Source: Oscillatoria sp. FACHB-1407
Lineage (GTDB): Bacteria; Cyanobacteriota; Cyanobacteriia; Elainellales; Elainellaceae
DNA: 64,000 nucleotides
Reading direction: 5' to 3'
Assembly: GCF_014697545.1 (NCBI RefSeq)
Contig: NZ_JACJSA010000006.1
Coordinates: 62,001 to 126,000, forward strand
Shown here: positions 8,418-17,123 of the stretch, piece after piece
Numbering within the stretch: the first letter of the stretch is position 1
How the letters are laid out: every line of letters starts with the position of its first letter
The notes under the pieces: model-generated
Databases searched by the model: none
What the model was told of the DNA's origin: nothing
What the model saw: the letters and a program-made list of their open reading frames with translations, nothing else
Translations under genes and position numbers: made by a program

Positions 8418-8963
8418 ATGAGTATTGAGAAAATTGTTGAACAAGCCCTACAGGATGGGTATTTGACTCCTGCAATGGAAGCTGAAGTTGGGCGCATTTG
8501 TGATACCGCCTCAGAGCTTTCAATCGAAGAATACATGGCGTTAGATCGGCTCATGGGAGCTTTGCTAACGGGGGAAGTGGTTGCTGTTCCCCGGAAGCAG
8601 TTTATTAACGTGATGGAAGAACTGGTATTGACTGAGGCGATCGCCCGTGTCGCCGAGATTGAAGCCACCAGTGATTGCACCTTAGATTTAGGTGATATTG
8701 CGGCTTACGCACTCAACCGTCTCCCTCCCCTGTATGCCACAACCGAGGAAGGAGCCGACTATCAACGGGGGCGTGCTAAAGACGATCTGCAAGCTCTGAT
8801 TGCTCAGCAAGTCAGCGATGCGATCGCCCGTAGTCTCGATCGCCCTGACTTCTACCCTGAGCGGCAGGTGCTCGGCAAAAATGCTGGAGATGAGGTGTTG
8901 AGCCAAGTTAGCACGCTGCTGAAAGCTTATGCCCATAAATATGAGGCAGAGCCACAAAGTTAA
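8418..8963 (+). CDS. ComFB family protein, cyclic dinucleotide receptor candidate
   Basis: 181 residues. The C-terminal half carries the ComFB family signature: CTLDLGDIAAYALNRLPPLY followed by TTEEGADYQRGRAKDDLQAL. The N-terminal half is an added helical domain (MSIEKIVEQALQDGYLTPAM) common in cyanobacterial members. Cyanobacterial ComFB proteins have been reported as receptors for cyclic di-nucleotides that affect motility, natural competence or cell size; whether this member binds c-di-GMP or c-di-AMP is inference. It stands alone, 140 bp after the M23 gene. Confidence 0.8.
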   Translation: MSIEKIVEQALQDGYLTPAMEAEVGRICDTASELSIEEYMALDRLMGALLTGEVVAVPRKQFINVMEELVLTEAIARVAEIEATSDCTLDLGDIAAYALNRLPPLYATTEEGADYQRGRAKDDLQALIAQQVSDAIARSLDRPDFYPERQVLGKNAGDEVLSQVSTLLKAYAHKYEAEPQS

Positions 8964-9190
8964 CCCTACAAAAAGGTTACTTCACAGAAAAAGTAGCTCT
9001 GAGCGGAGGTTTCATGACCTTTTCAGCCAACCTGATGCTTTGACTGGTATCAAGGGATCTGGTTGAGGGAGCTATTAATCTGATTTCAAGGGTGCTTGAG
9101 TTGGCAAGCTTAGCTCAGACATCAAAGCTAAAGCCGTTTTTAAGACGGTGCATCGATTGGTTATCTCTGTCATTGGAATACTGTTTGGCT
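8964..9190 (+). other. Long 3' spacer, possible small RNA or trailer
   Basis: 227 bp without a credible ORF lie between comFB and a strong terminator. Short dyads include CCGTTTTTAAGACGG near 9132. It could be the comFB trailer or hold an independent small RNA ended by the terminator at 9191. No known RNA family was recognised. Confidence 0.3.
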
Positions 9191-9214
9191 AAGCGGGTGA
9201 AAGCCCGCTTTTTT
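9191..9214 (+). terminator. Rho-independent terminator
   Basis: The stem AAGCGGG/CCCGCTT with a six-base loop is followed by a run of T residues on the plus strand. It sits 227 bp after the comFB stop and 70 bp before ndhO, so it separates those two transcripts. Confidence 0.8.
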
Positions 9215-9283
9215 GTGCAATAAGCGTCATGACGGTTGCTATACAATGCAAAAAGGATTTAGTTGTGTCTAGGTAGTAACACT

Positions 9284-9499
9284 ATGGCAGTTAAGAGAGG
9301 CGATATCGTCCGCGCAGTTCGAGAAAAGCTAGACAATAGCCTGGAAGCGAAGGCAAGTGATACCCGTTTCCCCCCTTATATTTTTGAGACAAAGGGTGAA
9401 GTCGTAGACGCACGAGGCGATTATGTGCTGGTCAAGTTTGGGCATGTGCCTACTCCAAATGTTTGGCTCCGAGCTGACCAACTCGAAAAATTTGAATAG
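9284..9499 (+). CDS. ndhO: NAD(P)H-quinone oxidoreductase subunit O
   Basis: 71 residues, the normal length for NdhO. The family signature is present throughout: [39 protein letters not shown] and [15 protein letters not shown]. NdhO is a small oxygenic-phototroph-specific stromal/cytoplasmic subunit of the NDH-1 complex used in cyclic electron flow and respiration; it contacts the ferredoxin-binding region. ATG 9284 gives the standard N-terminus, so the longer frame from 9263 is not used. It is the first gene after the terminator at 9191 and lies 40 bp before the malate dehydrogenase gene, so the two may be cotranscribed. Confidence 0.92.
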   Translation: MAVKRGDIVRAVREKLDNSLEAKASDTRFPPYIFETKGEVVDARGDYVLVKFGHVPTPNVWLRADQLEKFE

Positions 9500-9539
9500 C
9501 TATTTGTGATTGTGGCGATCGCTGCTATGGGGTTCCATT

Positions 9540-10505
9540 ATGATTTCACTTAACCCTTCCCCCGTTTACTGTCAGCATGCAAAGGTTGCGATTGTTGGTG
9601 CAGGTAACGTTGGCGGAACCTTGGCTCAACGCATTGTCGAACGTAATCTGGCAGATGTTGTGTTACTGGATGTCGTGTCAGGTCGTCCGCAGGGAATTGC
9701 ACTCGATCTGATGGAGGCTAGCGGCATCGAAGGACATAGCCGTCACATCAGCGGTACGACTAACTATGCGGATACGGCTGGGTCTGACATTGTGGTGATT
9801 ACCGCAGGCTTGCCTCGCAAACCCGGCATGAGTCGGGATGATCTGTTGAGGACTAACGCCAAAATCATCACAGATGCTGCAAAACAGGCGATCGCTCACT
9901 CTCCAGATGCTCTGCTCATCGTTGTCACTAATCCGCTGGATGTCATGACCTATCTGGCATGGCAAGCCAGTGGTCTACCCACAAACCGGGTGATGGGTAT
10001 GGCAGGTATTCTTGACTCTGCCCGGTTTCAAACCTTTATTGCCCTGGAGTTGGGGATTGCTGCTGCCGATGTCAACGCGATGGTGTTGGGGAGTCATGGT
10101 GACTTGATGGTGCCTTTACCCCGCTATTCCACGGTGAGCGGTGTGCCCATTACAGATTTGTTTGATGCTTCAACCATTGATCGCTTAATCGAGCGGACAC
10201 GCAATGGTGGGGCTGAAATTGTTGAATTGATGCAGACAGGCGGCGCGTACTATGCTCCTGCTTCTTCGACCTGTGTCATGATTGAAACGATTCTGCTCAA
10301 TCAACCCCGTCTCTTGCCCGTAGCCGCTTACCTGCATGGTCAGTATGGGCTGGAGGATATTTTTATTGGTGTGCCCGCCCGCTTAGGCTGTCGCGGAGTG
10401 GAGGGCATTTTAGAACTGAAGCTGACTGAAGCTGAATCTACTGCACTTCATTCTTCTGCTCAGGCAGTGCGGCAGAATATCGAGAAGGCTCTGGCTTTGT
10501 TGTAA
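9540..10505 (+). CDS. mdh: Malate dehydrogenase
   Basis: 321 residues from ATG 9540; a TTG 30 bp upstream is in frame but less likely. The NAD-binding loop [11 protein letters not shown] is at about residue 17. The arginines of [11 protein letters not shown], in the active-site loop of malate rather than lactate enzymes, are followed by [10 protein letters not shown] and the catalytic histidine in [11 protein letters not shown]. The protein is the LDH-like (type III) malate dehydrogenase that interconverts malate and oxaloacetate with NAD(H) in the cytoplasm. Length and motifs are complete. Confidence 0.92.
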   Translation: MISLNPSPVYCQHAKVAIVGAGNVGGTLAQRIVERNLADVVLLDVVSGRPQGIALDLMEASGIEGHSRHISGTTNYADTAGSDIVVITAGLPRKPGMSRDDLLRTNAKIITDAAKQAIAHSPDALLIVVTNPLDVMTYLAWQASGLPTNRVMGMAGILDSARFQTFIALELGIAAADVNAMVLGSHGDLMVPLPRYSTVSGVPITDLFDASTIDRLIERTRNGGAEIVELMQTGGAYYAPASSTCVMIETILLNQPRLLPVAAYLHGQYGLEDIFIGVPARLGCRGVEGILELKLTEAESTALHSSAQAVRQNIEKALALL

Positions 10506-10506
10506 T

Positions 10507-10594
10507 TATAGGTTTGGTCAGAAAGCTTAAGGCAACGGCAATGGCTCAAACCCTGATCTGGACAGGCTCTCTGACTCGCCTCCGCCTTACCATA
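10507..10594 (+). repeat. MITE-like repeat family B, copy 1 (right end missing)
   Basis: It starts TATAGGTTTGGTCAGAAAGC and continues to CTGACTCGCCTCCGCC. The terminal GGCTATGGCTATA seen in copy 4 is lost, and family A copy 4 begins immediately after. Full copies of the family are at 34874-34977 and 37734-37838. Confidence 0.65.
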
Positions 10595-10597
10595 CCA

Positions 10598-10742
10598 ATT
10601 TGAATTGAAACCGCGACAAAACCCTGTACGGGTTTGGCATTGCCAAACCCCTCCTAAACCTTGATTTTCCGTAGTCCGCGTCGGCGAACTTCGCTCTAGT
10701 AGCCGCGAATTCATTCGCCGGGCTCTTAAACCGAACTTAACT
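10598..10742 (-). repeat. MITE-like repeat family A, copy 4 (inverted)
   Basis: Reads inverted, ending in CGCCGGGCTCTTAAACCGAA. It abuts family B copy 1 and, with it, fills the 291-bp spacer between the convergent malate dehydrogenase and LCP genes. The CGTAGTCCGCGTCGGCG and AGTAGCCGCGAATTCATTCG parts match copy 1 closely. Confidence 0.65.
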
Positions 10743-10796
10743 GCATCTCTCTTCCACGTTTAGCCATTGACCAATGACGAAGGACAAATAATCATC

Positions 10797-12203
10797 TCAT
10801 TGATCTGTGGTTGCTGAGTGCATTTCTTGCCAGTCTTGCCCCAATTGGATCGTGACGTCGGATTGCAAATCGCCTGTACTTTCAACGCGAACTTCTCCAG
10901 TTCCCAGAACTTGCCGAATCGCTTCAGCCGTCTCGCGATCGCCATCTTGGGCAATAATGCGGGTCACTCTCAACGGTTGGCTCCAGGGGTCATCAACGAT
11001 GACGTTGCCGAAGCCTGCTTCTCCTAGAGTGTCGATGACGCGATCGATCGTGGGATCATCGCCAGTACTATCTTGAATTGCAACTCGGACATAGTCTGGA
11101 ATGACCTCTTCATCGACCACAGCACCCGCCTCAAAGTATCGGGCTGCCATCTCTTCAATGCGACTGGAACTGGGTAACCAGTAACTCACCTCATATTCCG
11201 TGGGAGAACTAAATTCTCCTGGCAGCATTAACATCTGCACACTGGAACGGTTCATTTCTGAAGCAAAGCTGGTGAGCGCGACCAACTCTTCGACGCTGAG
11301 GTTGGTGTCGAGGTTTTCTTGAATGACCGATAAGATTTGGGGTAAGCGGGTAATGGTAGCTGGGCTGAGAGCTTGCTCCATTAACGCCCGCATCATCATC
11401 TGTTGGCGTTGAATGCGCCCAATATCCCCGTTGCGATCGTGCCGGAAGCGCAAAAACTGCAATGCCTGACTGCCGTTGAGGTGCTGATCCCCTTGGTTGA
11501 GGTTGATGTACAGGTGTTGGCTGTCGTCCTGATAGTACATATCATAGGGAACGTAAATATCCACCCCCCCCAGAGCATCAATTAGCTTTTCAACCCCCTG
11601 CACGTTGATGCGAATGTAGCGATCGACAGGTACCCCACCTAATAAATCACTGGTTGAAGAAGCGGCTAGTGCAGGACCACCATAGAGGTTAGCTTCATTC
11701 AGCTTGGTGAGCCCAACTCCTTCAACCCAGGTGCGGGTGTCGCGGGGCAACGACAACACAACCAACTGCGAGGTTTCTGGGTCAAACCGCAGCAACAACA
11801 TTGTGTCAGACAATCCCTCAAACGAGTTCACCAGAGTGTGGTAGCCCAAATCCTGGGTTTCTGGTGGAGGTTCGTTGACATCAGAACTCAATACCTTAAC
11901 CCCCAACACGAGGATATTGACAGGGCGAGACAATCGCGGCAAGCGAAAATCCATTCCTGTGGAGATGTTTTCCTGATCAAACACCTCAGCTTCTTCGGGG
12001 CTTAGCTCTGTTTGCATCAGCGGCGTACTGGCGATCGACACTGCCACCAGTGCCCCTGCGGTTGCGGACACCATCGCCACGCCCAACAATCCCAGCACTA
12101 GCCAGAGTCCTCTATTTTTATTGGGTTTAGAGGGTTTTCGTCGCGGATCTTTGGGTTGAGGGGAGGGAGGATAATAAATTCGAGTTGACACAAACTTGCT
12201 CAC
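10797..12203 (-). CDS. LytR-CpsA-Psr (LCP) family protein
   Basis: 468 residues. A positively charged, proline-rich cytoplasmic start (KDPRRKPSKPNKNR) is followed by one membrane segment (GLWLVLGLLGVAMVSATAGA, about residues 32-58). The LCP domain covers about 95-290, with VVLSLPRDTRTWV and FLRFRHDRNGDIGRIQRQQ carrying the conserved arginines and aspartates that bind polyprenyl pyrophosphate and metal. A LytR C-terminal domain (about 375-460) ends the protein. LCP enzymes transfer polyprenyl-linked glycans to the cell wall. In cyanobacteria the acceptor and glycan are not settled. Confidence 0.88.
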   Translation of the reverse strand: MSKFVSTRIYYPPSPQPKDPRRKPSKPNKNRGLWLVLGLLGVAMVSATAGALVAVSIASTPLMQTELSPEEAEVFDQENISTGMDFRLPRLSRPVNILVLGVKVLSSDVNEPPPETQDLGYHTLVNSFEGLSDTMLLLRFDPETSQLVVLSLPRDTRTWVEGVGLTKLNEANLYGGPALAASSTSDLLGGVPVDRYIRINVQGVEKLIDALGGVDIYVPYDMYYQDDSQHLYINLNQGDQHLNGSQALQFLRFRHDRNGDIGRIQRQQMMMRALMEQALSPATITRLPQILSVIQENLDTNLSVEELVALTSFASEMNRSSVQMLMLPGEFSSPTEYEVSYWLPSSSRIEEMAARYFEAGAVVDEEVIPDYVRVAIQDSTGDDPTIDRVIDTLGEAGFGNVIVDDPWSQPLRVTRIIAQDGDRETAEAIRQVLGTGEVRVESTGDLQSDVTIQLGQDWQEMHSATTDQ

Positions 12204-12409
12204 ACTAAAGGAAATGCAAAGTCAATTTTGAGGAGATTACAAAGTCGATATTTCAAAGACACTATATCTAGAGCTATGAAACTTGAAGTGACGTCTTGAG
12301 CAAATATAGACCCTATATCTGTAAATTTCACTAATTTTCTAAAAAATTCTTTTAATCGACGTAATATTTCTGGTTTTTAATGAACCTTCACTAGCTTTAA
12401 CCTAAATCC

Positions 12410-12446
12410 ATGACAGTGTCATCGTACTACTGGTTGATAGTACGAT
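12410..12446. promoter_or_regulatory. Two adjacent dyads upstream of the LCP gene
   Basis: ATGACAGTGTCAT (12410-12422) is an odd 13-bp palindrome, and next to it ATCGTACTA/TAGTACGAT (12421-12446) forms a perfect 9-bp inverted repeat with an 8-base spacer. Neither is followed by a T-run on either strand, so they are more likely operator sites or a transcript structure than a terminator. They lie about 210 bp upstream of the LCP start in a 329-bp spacer. Confidence 0.35.
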
Positions 12447-12480
12447 TTGGATGGGTGAGTACCCTGAATGGTTCTTTAAG

Positions 12481-12550
12481 GGATGCGATCGCCGTTAGGG
12501 GATGCGATCGCCGTTAGGGGATGCGATCGCCGTTAGGGGATGCGATCGCC
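12481..12550. repeat. Tandem 19-bp repeat built on HIP1
   Basis: Three complete and one partial unit of GGATGCGATCGCCGTTAGG occur head to tail, each holding a GCGATCGC octamer. The last units run into the 3' end of the gene at 12533-12892 and encode its final residues (GDRIP) and stop. This is a minisatellite made from the genome's over-represented octamer. Confidence 0.85.
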
Positions 12551-12892
12551 CACCTGGCTCAACCCGGGTAGCCAGATAGATTTACGTCGCCACAACCGCA
12601 CCATCAGCCAAACATTAGTTAAGAAATAACCAGAGGTCAGCAGGCTACTCATGATCAAAAAAGGCAATGCGACCGTATCAGATGCCTGTGCTCCAGTGCC
12701 TAATAGCAGATACCCAAACAACCAGCCTGTTGCCAACAATACCGCCAATCGACTGACTGCCCGTTGTTGTTTGTTCCCCTGTCGTCGATAGAGCGACCAT
12801 AGAGCCGGGAAAAAACCAACCACTGGAATCAGGTAAATAAACGTTTGTAATCGACGCAGGTCTTGTTCACCAAAGGGATCAGCGGGTTTCAT
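12533..12892 (-). CDS. Small membrane protein, conserved hypothetical
   Basis: 119 residues with about three hydrophobic segments (FIYLIPVVGFFPALWSLY, LAVLLATGWLFGYLLLG, LPFLIMSSLLTSGYFLTNVW). The start ATG 12892 opens MKPADPFGEQDLRRLQTF, the style of a cyanobacterial family without assigned role. The C-terminal end is encoded by the HIP1 tandem repeat, so the original end may have differed. A purine-rich tract lies directly upstream. Confidence 0.6.
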   Translation of the reverse strand: MKPADPFGEQDLRRLQTFIYLIPVVGFFPALWSLYRRQGNKQQRAVSRLAVLLATGWLFGYLLLGTGAQASDTVALPFLIMSSLLTSGYFLTNVWLMVRLWRRKSIWLPGLSQVGDRIP

Positions 12893-12898
12893 AAGCAG

Positions 12899-12972
12899 GG
12901 GAGAAGGAGAAGAAAAAAAGAAGAGGGAAGAGAGAAAAAGAAGGATAAACGATAAAGGCTGAAGGATAAAAG
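12899..12972. repeat. Purine-rich low-complexity tract
   Basis: GAAGGAGAAG-like purine sequence followed by GGATAAACGATAAAGGCTGA and AAGGATAAAA. The same string recurs at 16219-16252 and, inverted, at 16440-16470; similar tracts are at 52408-52478 and 63601-63662. The 246-bp spacer also has a mirror-like pyrimidine tract at 13090-13139. Function unknown. Confidence 0.5.
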
Positions 12973-13138
12973 TAAAGAAGAGTAATCGATGGAGAATACC
13001 GTTGATCTGTGTGGATAAAGTACATCCAGAGTCTTATGTTCTAATCATTTGCACTTGGAGGTTAGACAGATCGAGGGCTGAAAGCATCTATTTTTTTCTT
13101 CATCTTTCTTCTATTTTCTTTTTTCCCTTTTCTTTCTT

Positions 13139-13798
13139 CTATGCGGCTAACTCCTTCTGAAGAAAGTCTAACGTACGACTCCAGGCATCGGTTGCTGCTT
13201 CAGCGTTATACACTTCAGGGCGAGTGTCATTAAAAAAGGCGTGGTCGGTGTTGGGATAGGTGTGAGTGGCGATCGCCCCTCCTGCCTCTTGAATGGAAGC
13301 TGCTAACGCCTTAACCGCATCTGCTGGAACGAAACTATCATTCTCAGCAAAGATCCCTAAAACGGGAGCAGTGAGTTTAGAAAAGTCGGGATGGACGTTG
13401 GGATGAATGCCATAAAAATCAACGACGGCTCCAACATTGTCGCTGACAGTTGCCGCTAACAATGCCAGTTGACCACCCATGCAAAAGCCAACTACCCCAA
13501 TCTTGGGAAGGGTCACCGCCTCTTGTCCCAATAAAAATCGGGCTGCAACCTGCAAATCTTGAGCGGTTTGGTCAATGTTGAGTGCCATCAGCAATCGCCC
13601 CGCCTCATCGGGAGAGGTGGTTTGAATCCCTTTAAAGAGATCGGGAGCAAGAGCAACAAAGCCTGCTGCTGCAAAGCGATCGGCAACTGATTTGATGTGA
13701 GGCACCAGACCCCACCATTCCTGTAGCACAATCACCCCTGGACCTGATCCAGATTCTGGCAACGCCAAGTAGCCAATTCCGTCAATGTCCATTCCCAT
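13139..13798 (-). CDS. Dienelactone hydrolase family protein
   Basis: 219 residues from ATG 13798. The longer frame to 13897 would overlap the divergent EamA gene, and GGAG lies 10 bp before 13798. The alpha/beta-hydrolase fold carries the dienelactone hydrolase signature: the nucleophile is a cysteine in GVVGFCMGGQLAL, with the acid in FAENDSFVP and the histidine in NTDHAFFND. VIVLQEWWGL near residue 25 is also typical. The founding enzyme opens dienelactone in chloroaromatic breakdown, but most cyanobacterial members have no known substrate. The gene is divergent from the exporter at 13865, only 66 bp away, so the two share a promoter region. Confidence 0.85.
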   Translation of the reverse strand: MGMDIDGIGYLALPESGSGPGVIVLQEWWGLVPHIKSVADRFAAAGFVALAPDLFKGIQTTSPDEAGRLLMALNIDQTAQDLQVAARFLLGQEAVTLPKIGVVGFCMGGQLALLAATVSDNVGAVVDFYGIHPNVHPDFSKLTAPVLGIFAENDSFVPADAVKALAASIQEAGGAIATHTYPNTDHAFFNDTRPEVYNAEAATDAWSRTLDFLQKELAA

Positions 13799-13864
13799 GC
13801 CTGCACACTCCGAGTAAGGTTTTATTACCGACAATACTCTAGCACTCCACCTAATTGAACGTTC

Positions 13865-14803
13865 ATGACCTCTGTAACCAAGCCCACCGCATGGCAAGTC
13901 GGACTGATCCTCACGCTGGGGATTGTCTCTGTTTCGACAGCCGCTATCTTTATTCGTTTGGCATTAGCGGCGGCTGATGCTCGTGGGGTTGGGTTTAGTT
14001 TAGTCCTGGCAGCCCTGCGACTGACGATGGCGGCGTTGTTGCTGGTTCCAGCATGGCGTAATTTTCGGAGCACATCATTTCAACCCAACGCCATGTATTA
14101 CTCATTAGCTGCGGGGGGTTGTCTGGCACTGCACTTTGGCACCTGGATTACGTCGCTGTCTTATACGTCGATCGCCGCTTCGACAACACTCGTAACCACT
14201 AATCCGATCTGGGTAGCGTTGTTGTCATGGGTGTGGTTTAAGGAAAAGCCAACGGTTCTAACAACCACAGGAATTGGCGTTACCCTGGCAGGGGGGGTGT
14301 TAGTTGGGTTGACGGGTTCAGAGACAGCGGATGCGGGTAGTAATCCTCTCTTAGGCAATATTCTGGCTCTGATCGGCTCCTGGGCAGTGAGTTTGTACTT
14401 TTTGTTGGGGCGGGAGGCGCAGCGACGGGGGCTTGGCATTGGTAGCCATGCGGTGTTGACCTATAGCACCGCTGCTCTGGTGTTGCTGCCGTTGCCGTTG
14501 CTGTTTAATTCGGCTTACACGGGCTATTCGGGGGAGGTGTACCTGTATATCTTTTTGATGGCGTTGTTTCCGCAAGCGATCGGGCATACCAGTTTTAACT
14601 GGGCGGTGCGCTGGATTTCACCGACTTTAGTGACGTTGGTGATTTTGGCGGAACCGGTTGGCTCAGGCATTCTGGGCTTTATCGTCTTTCGTGAAAACCC
14701 TGGCATTCGGGTGTTGGTTGGGGCGGTGATTATTCTGGCGGGGGTGGCGATCGCCGTCCTGGGTTCTCGTAAATCGGCTGAAACGGAGGCAAACCAAGCC
14801 TAG
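13865..14803 (+). CDS. EamA family transporter (drug/metabolite exporter)
   Basis: 312 residues with about ten membrane segments in two EamA repeats, as usual for the family. The first repeat includes SLSYTSIAASTTLVTTNPIW and the second FNWAVRWISPTLVTLVILAE, the family's characteristic stretches. Members export amino acids, purines or other metabolites by proton exchange; the substrate here is unknown. The start ATG at 13865 is supported by the divergent arrangement with the dienelactone hydrolase. The RmlD-like gene follows 63 bp later on the same strand. Confidence 0.88.
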   Translation: MTSVTKPTAWQVGLILTLGIVSVSTAAIFIRLALAAADARGVGFSLVLAALRLTMAALLLVPAWRNFRSTSFQPNAMYYSLAAGGCLALHFGTWITSLSYTSIAASTTLVTTNPIWVALLSWVWFKEKPTVLTTTGIGVTLAGGVLVGLTGSETADAGSNPLLGNILALIGSWAVSLYFLLGREAQRRGLGIGSHAVLTYSTAALVLLPLPLLFNSAYTGYSGEVYLYIFLMALFPQAIGHTSFNWAVRWISPTLVTLVILAEPVGSGILGFIVFRENPGIRVLVGAVIILAGVAIAVLGSRKSAETEANQA

Positions 14804-14866
14804 AATGGTAGGCGATGCTGATCAAGGACAACCGCGACCCTTGCGATAACGCCGGAGGCGCACGCT

Positions 14867-15739
14867 ATGAAAAAACTGTTAGTGACGGGTGCCAGTGGGT
14901 TCTTAGGGTGGAATGTTTGTCAGGCGGCTCAAGCCAATTGGCAAGTCTATGGCACCTATGCAACCCATCCAGTGACAATTTCTGGTGTGACAACGTTGAA
15001 GGTTGACCTGACTGACTACAGGGCTTTGCAGGAGCTATTTCAGTCGCTACAACCCGATGCGGTGATTCACCTAGCGGCGCAATCTAGCCCTAATGTGTGT
15101 CAAACCCAACCTGAAGCGGCTTATGCAATTAATGTCACTGCCTCAGCAAATCTAGCGGGCTTGAGTGGCGATCGCGCTATTCCCTGTGTGTTTACTTCCA
15201 GCGACCTGGTGTTTGACGGACGAAACGCCCCTTACACAGAAACTGATCCGGTGTGTCCCATCAGTCACTACGGCGAGCAAAAAGTGTTGGCAGAGCAAGA
15301 AATGCGATCGCGCCATCCGGGGGTGGCGGTTTGTCGTATGCCGTTGATGTTTGGCTACGCACCGAATGCCGTCAGCTTTCTTCAGCCCTTTCTCCAAACG
15401 ATGCGATCGGGGAAGCCCTTAAGCCTGTTTGTGGATGAGGTTCGTACTCCTGTTAGCGGTCGGGATGCGGCTCAAGGTTTGTTGCTGGCACTCGAACAGG
15501 TACAAGGTTACCTGCATTTGGGAGGATGCGATCGCCTGTCTCGGTATGAGTTTGGTCGTCACATGGTGGAAGTTCTGGAGTTGACGGAGGCGAATATCAG
15601 TGCCTGTCGGCAAGCCGATGTGCCCATGCCTGCGCCTCGCCCTGCTGATGTCTCACTTGACAGCTCCAAAGCCTTTGAGTTGGGATACAATCCCGGTTCT
15701 ATTCGCGAGGAGTTAGCGTTTCTGCGAGACGTGCTTTAA
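14867..15739 (+). CDS. SDR family oxidoreductase, RmlD/MAT2B-like
   Basis: 290 residues. The extended short-chain dehydrogenase fold has the nucleotide loop VTGASGFLGWNV at residues 5-16, a DLT acidic turn near 45, HLAAQSSPN near 75 and the active-site tyrosine and lysine in ISHYGEQKVLAEQ near 135. The closest family is RmlD (dTDP-4-dehydrorhamnose reductase) and its MAT2B relatives. Without rmlABC genes nearby, the rhamnose role is only a possibility. It follows the exporter on the same strand. Confidence 0.8.
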   Translation: MKKLLVTGASGFLGWNVCQAAQANWQVYGTYATHPVTISGVTTLKVDLTDYRALQELFQSLQPDAVIHLAAQSSPNVCQTQPEAAYAINVTASANLAGLSGDRAIPCVFTSSDLVFDGRNAPYTETDPVCPISHYGEQKVLAEQEMRSRHPGVAVCRMPLMFGYAPNAVSFLQPFLQTMRSGKPLSLFVDEVRTPVSGRDAAQGLLLALEQVQGYLHLGGCDRLSRYEFGRHMVEVLELTEANISACRQADVPMPAPRPADVSLDSSKAFELGYNPGSIREELAFLRDVL

Positions 15740-15817
15740 TTCGTGGTCAATCTAAAATCCGTTGATTGGGACATATCCCGTTCGAGATACCATAGAGACA
15801 GTGAAATGGATTGAGCT

Positions 15818-16213
15818 ATGGTTGAACGTCCTATCAAAAAATCTGAGCGGCAAGCGATCGCCCAATCGAGCGAAGAGGGCGGCGAAGCTCAAGGAACTGA
15901 ACTGACTGCTAAGCGGGATACCCCGAAACCTGTTCGGGCAAAAGATAAGCCCCCCGGTGGCAAGTCAGACGAGCGGAGATCAGACGATCGAAAATCAAAA
16001 GGGAAAGGCAAAGGCGGCAAACGGGGATCACGGGACGACGACCAACCCAAAGCTCCTGCTAATCTGGCAACGATGCGCGGTCCGCGCCCTGTAAAAGCCC
16101 AACCTGAACCAGAACCCGTAGTAGACGAAACCCCGACAGATGAATCGTTAGACGAAGCCTTGACTGAAGAAACGACAGACGAGGCAACTGAGGGAGTAGA
16201 GAGTGAGGCGTAG
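15818..16213 (+). CDS. Disordered charged protein, conserved hypothetical
   Basis: 131 residues, almost entirely charged and polar. A basic middle (KSKGKGKGGKRGSR, about 63-77) is followed by NLATMRGPRPVKAQPEPEP and an acidic tail rich in Asp, Glu and Thr. There is no predicted fold, signal peptide or membrane segment. The basic glycine/lysine stretch could bind nucleic acid or the ribosome, but nothing proves it. ATG 15818 is preceded by a short AT-rich leader. Confidence 0.55.
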   Translation: MVERPIKKSERQAIAQSSEEGGEAQGTELTAKRDTPKPVRAKDKPPGGKSDERRSDDRKSKGKGKGGKRGSRDDDQPKAPANLATMRGPRPVKAQPEPEPVVDETPTDESLDEALTEETTDEATEGVESEA

Positions 16214-16481
16214 GGGCAAAGGAAGGATAAACGATAAAGGCTGAAGGATAAAAGAAGAGGGAGTAGGGGGGCGGCGCGACGTGCGACTTAAAGGTTTAGC
16301 TCCCCTATTTTTTGTTGAGCAGTCCAGTCTGCTTCAGCAGACCTCATGCCATTAGCCCGCACTTGAGTTGTGGGTGGGGCTCCTGACTCGCCTCCGTCCC
16401 ATCAAATGTGGCTACAACTATAGCCTTCGCGATCGCCCTTTTCATGCTTCAGCTTTTATCGTTTATCCTTCTTTATTTCTC
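16214..16481. other. Spacer with repeat remnants
   Basis: The spacer contains the purine tract shared with 12941-12971 at its left (16219-16252), a dyad CTGCTTCAGCAG near 16330, a fragment of family B at 16378-16424, and an inverted copy of the purine tract (CTTTTATCGTTTATCCTTC, near 16453). No gene is seen. Confidence 0.5.
16378..16424 (+). repeat. Family B fragment, copy 2 (right half)
   Basis: The sequence GACTCGCCTCCGTCCCATC then AAATGTGGCTACAACTATA matches the right end of the full family B copy at 34874-34977, including the terminal TATA. The left half is missing. Confidence 0.6.
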
Positions 16482-17123
16482 CTACGGTTCAACAATGACC
16501 GTTGTACCCATTTCGATCTGAGCAAACAACGCCACAACGTCCTCATTTCGCATCCGTACGCACCCATTTGAGGCAGCCCGTCCAATCGACGAAAGGGTCG
16601 GTGTGCCGTGAAATCCGATAATGCCATTGGGCATTCGAGTAAAGCCAATCCAACGTACTCCCAGCGCACTATTGGGCCCCGGTGGGGTGACTTCACCCGT
16701 CCAGGGATTTTGCCAGCGAGGGTTTTCGATCATCTGAAATACTTGAAAGCGACCCGTTGGAGTGGGTGTATCCGATCGCCCAATCGCCACGGGGTAACTG
16801 GCTAAGACGCGATCGCCCTGATATAGATAGACTCGGCGTTGCCCCAGCTTCAACACAATGTGGGGTTCTGGCTCCTCAATCGTCGGCAGATAGTTGGATG
16901 GCGCAGCCAGCGGCGGCAAATCGGGAATACGAACATCAACGTAGGAAAATGAGAACGACGGATGAAGCGGCGTGAGTGGTAGAGGAGTGTTGGCGATCGC
17001 AGGAGTGGAGCCGAAAATGACCTGGGTTGCTCCGATAGAAAGGGCGATCGCAACCTGACGAGAGAATAAAGGGAAAGGTTTAGACCATTCAAACCGTTGC
17101 ATACAAGGGTTAACCGTTGACAT
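16482..17123 (-). CDS. L,D-transpeptidase (ErfK/YbiS/YcfS/YnhG)
   Basis: 213 residues. A signal-like hydrophobic segment (QVAIALSIGATQVIFG then STPAIANT, about residues 24-45) is followed by the YkuD domain from about residue 88 (IVLKLGQRRVYLYQGDRVLA). The active site motif is complete: the histidine in GFHGTP and the cysteine in ASNGCVRM near residue 195. The enzyme makes 3-3 cross-links in peptidoglycan or attaches proteins to it, in the periplasm. ATG 17123 is the first candidate; ATG at residue 8 (MQRFEWSK) would shorten the signal only slightly. Confidence 0.9.
   Translation of the reverse strand: MSTVNPCMQRFEWSKPFPLFSRQVAIALSIGATQVIFGSTPAIANTPLPLTPLHPSFSFSYVDVRIPDLPPLAAPSNYLPTIEEPEPHIVLKLGQRRVYLYQGDRVLASYPVAIGRSDTPTPTGRFQVFQMIENPRWQNPWTGEVTPPGPNSALGVRWIGFTRMPNGIIGFHGTPTLSSIGRAASNGCVRMRNEDVVALFAQIEMGTTVIVEP

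Noticed and set aside
12421-12446. Hairpin as terminator of the gene at 12533
   Set aside because: No T-run follows on the minus strand.
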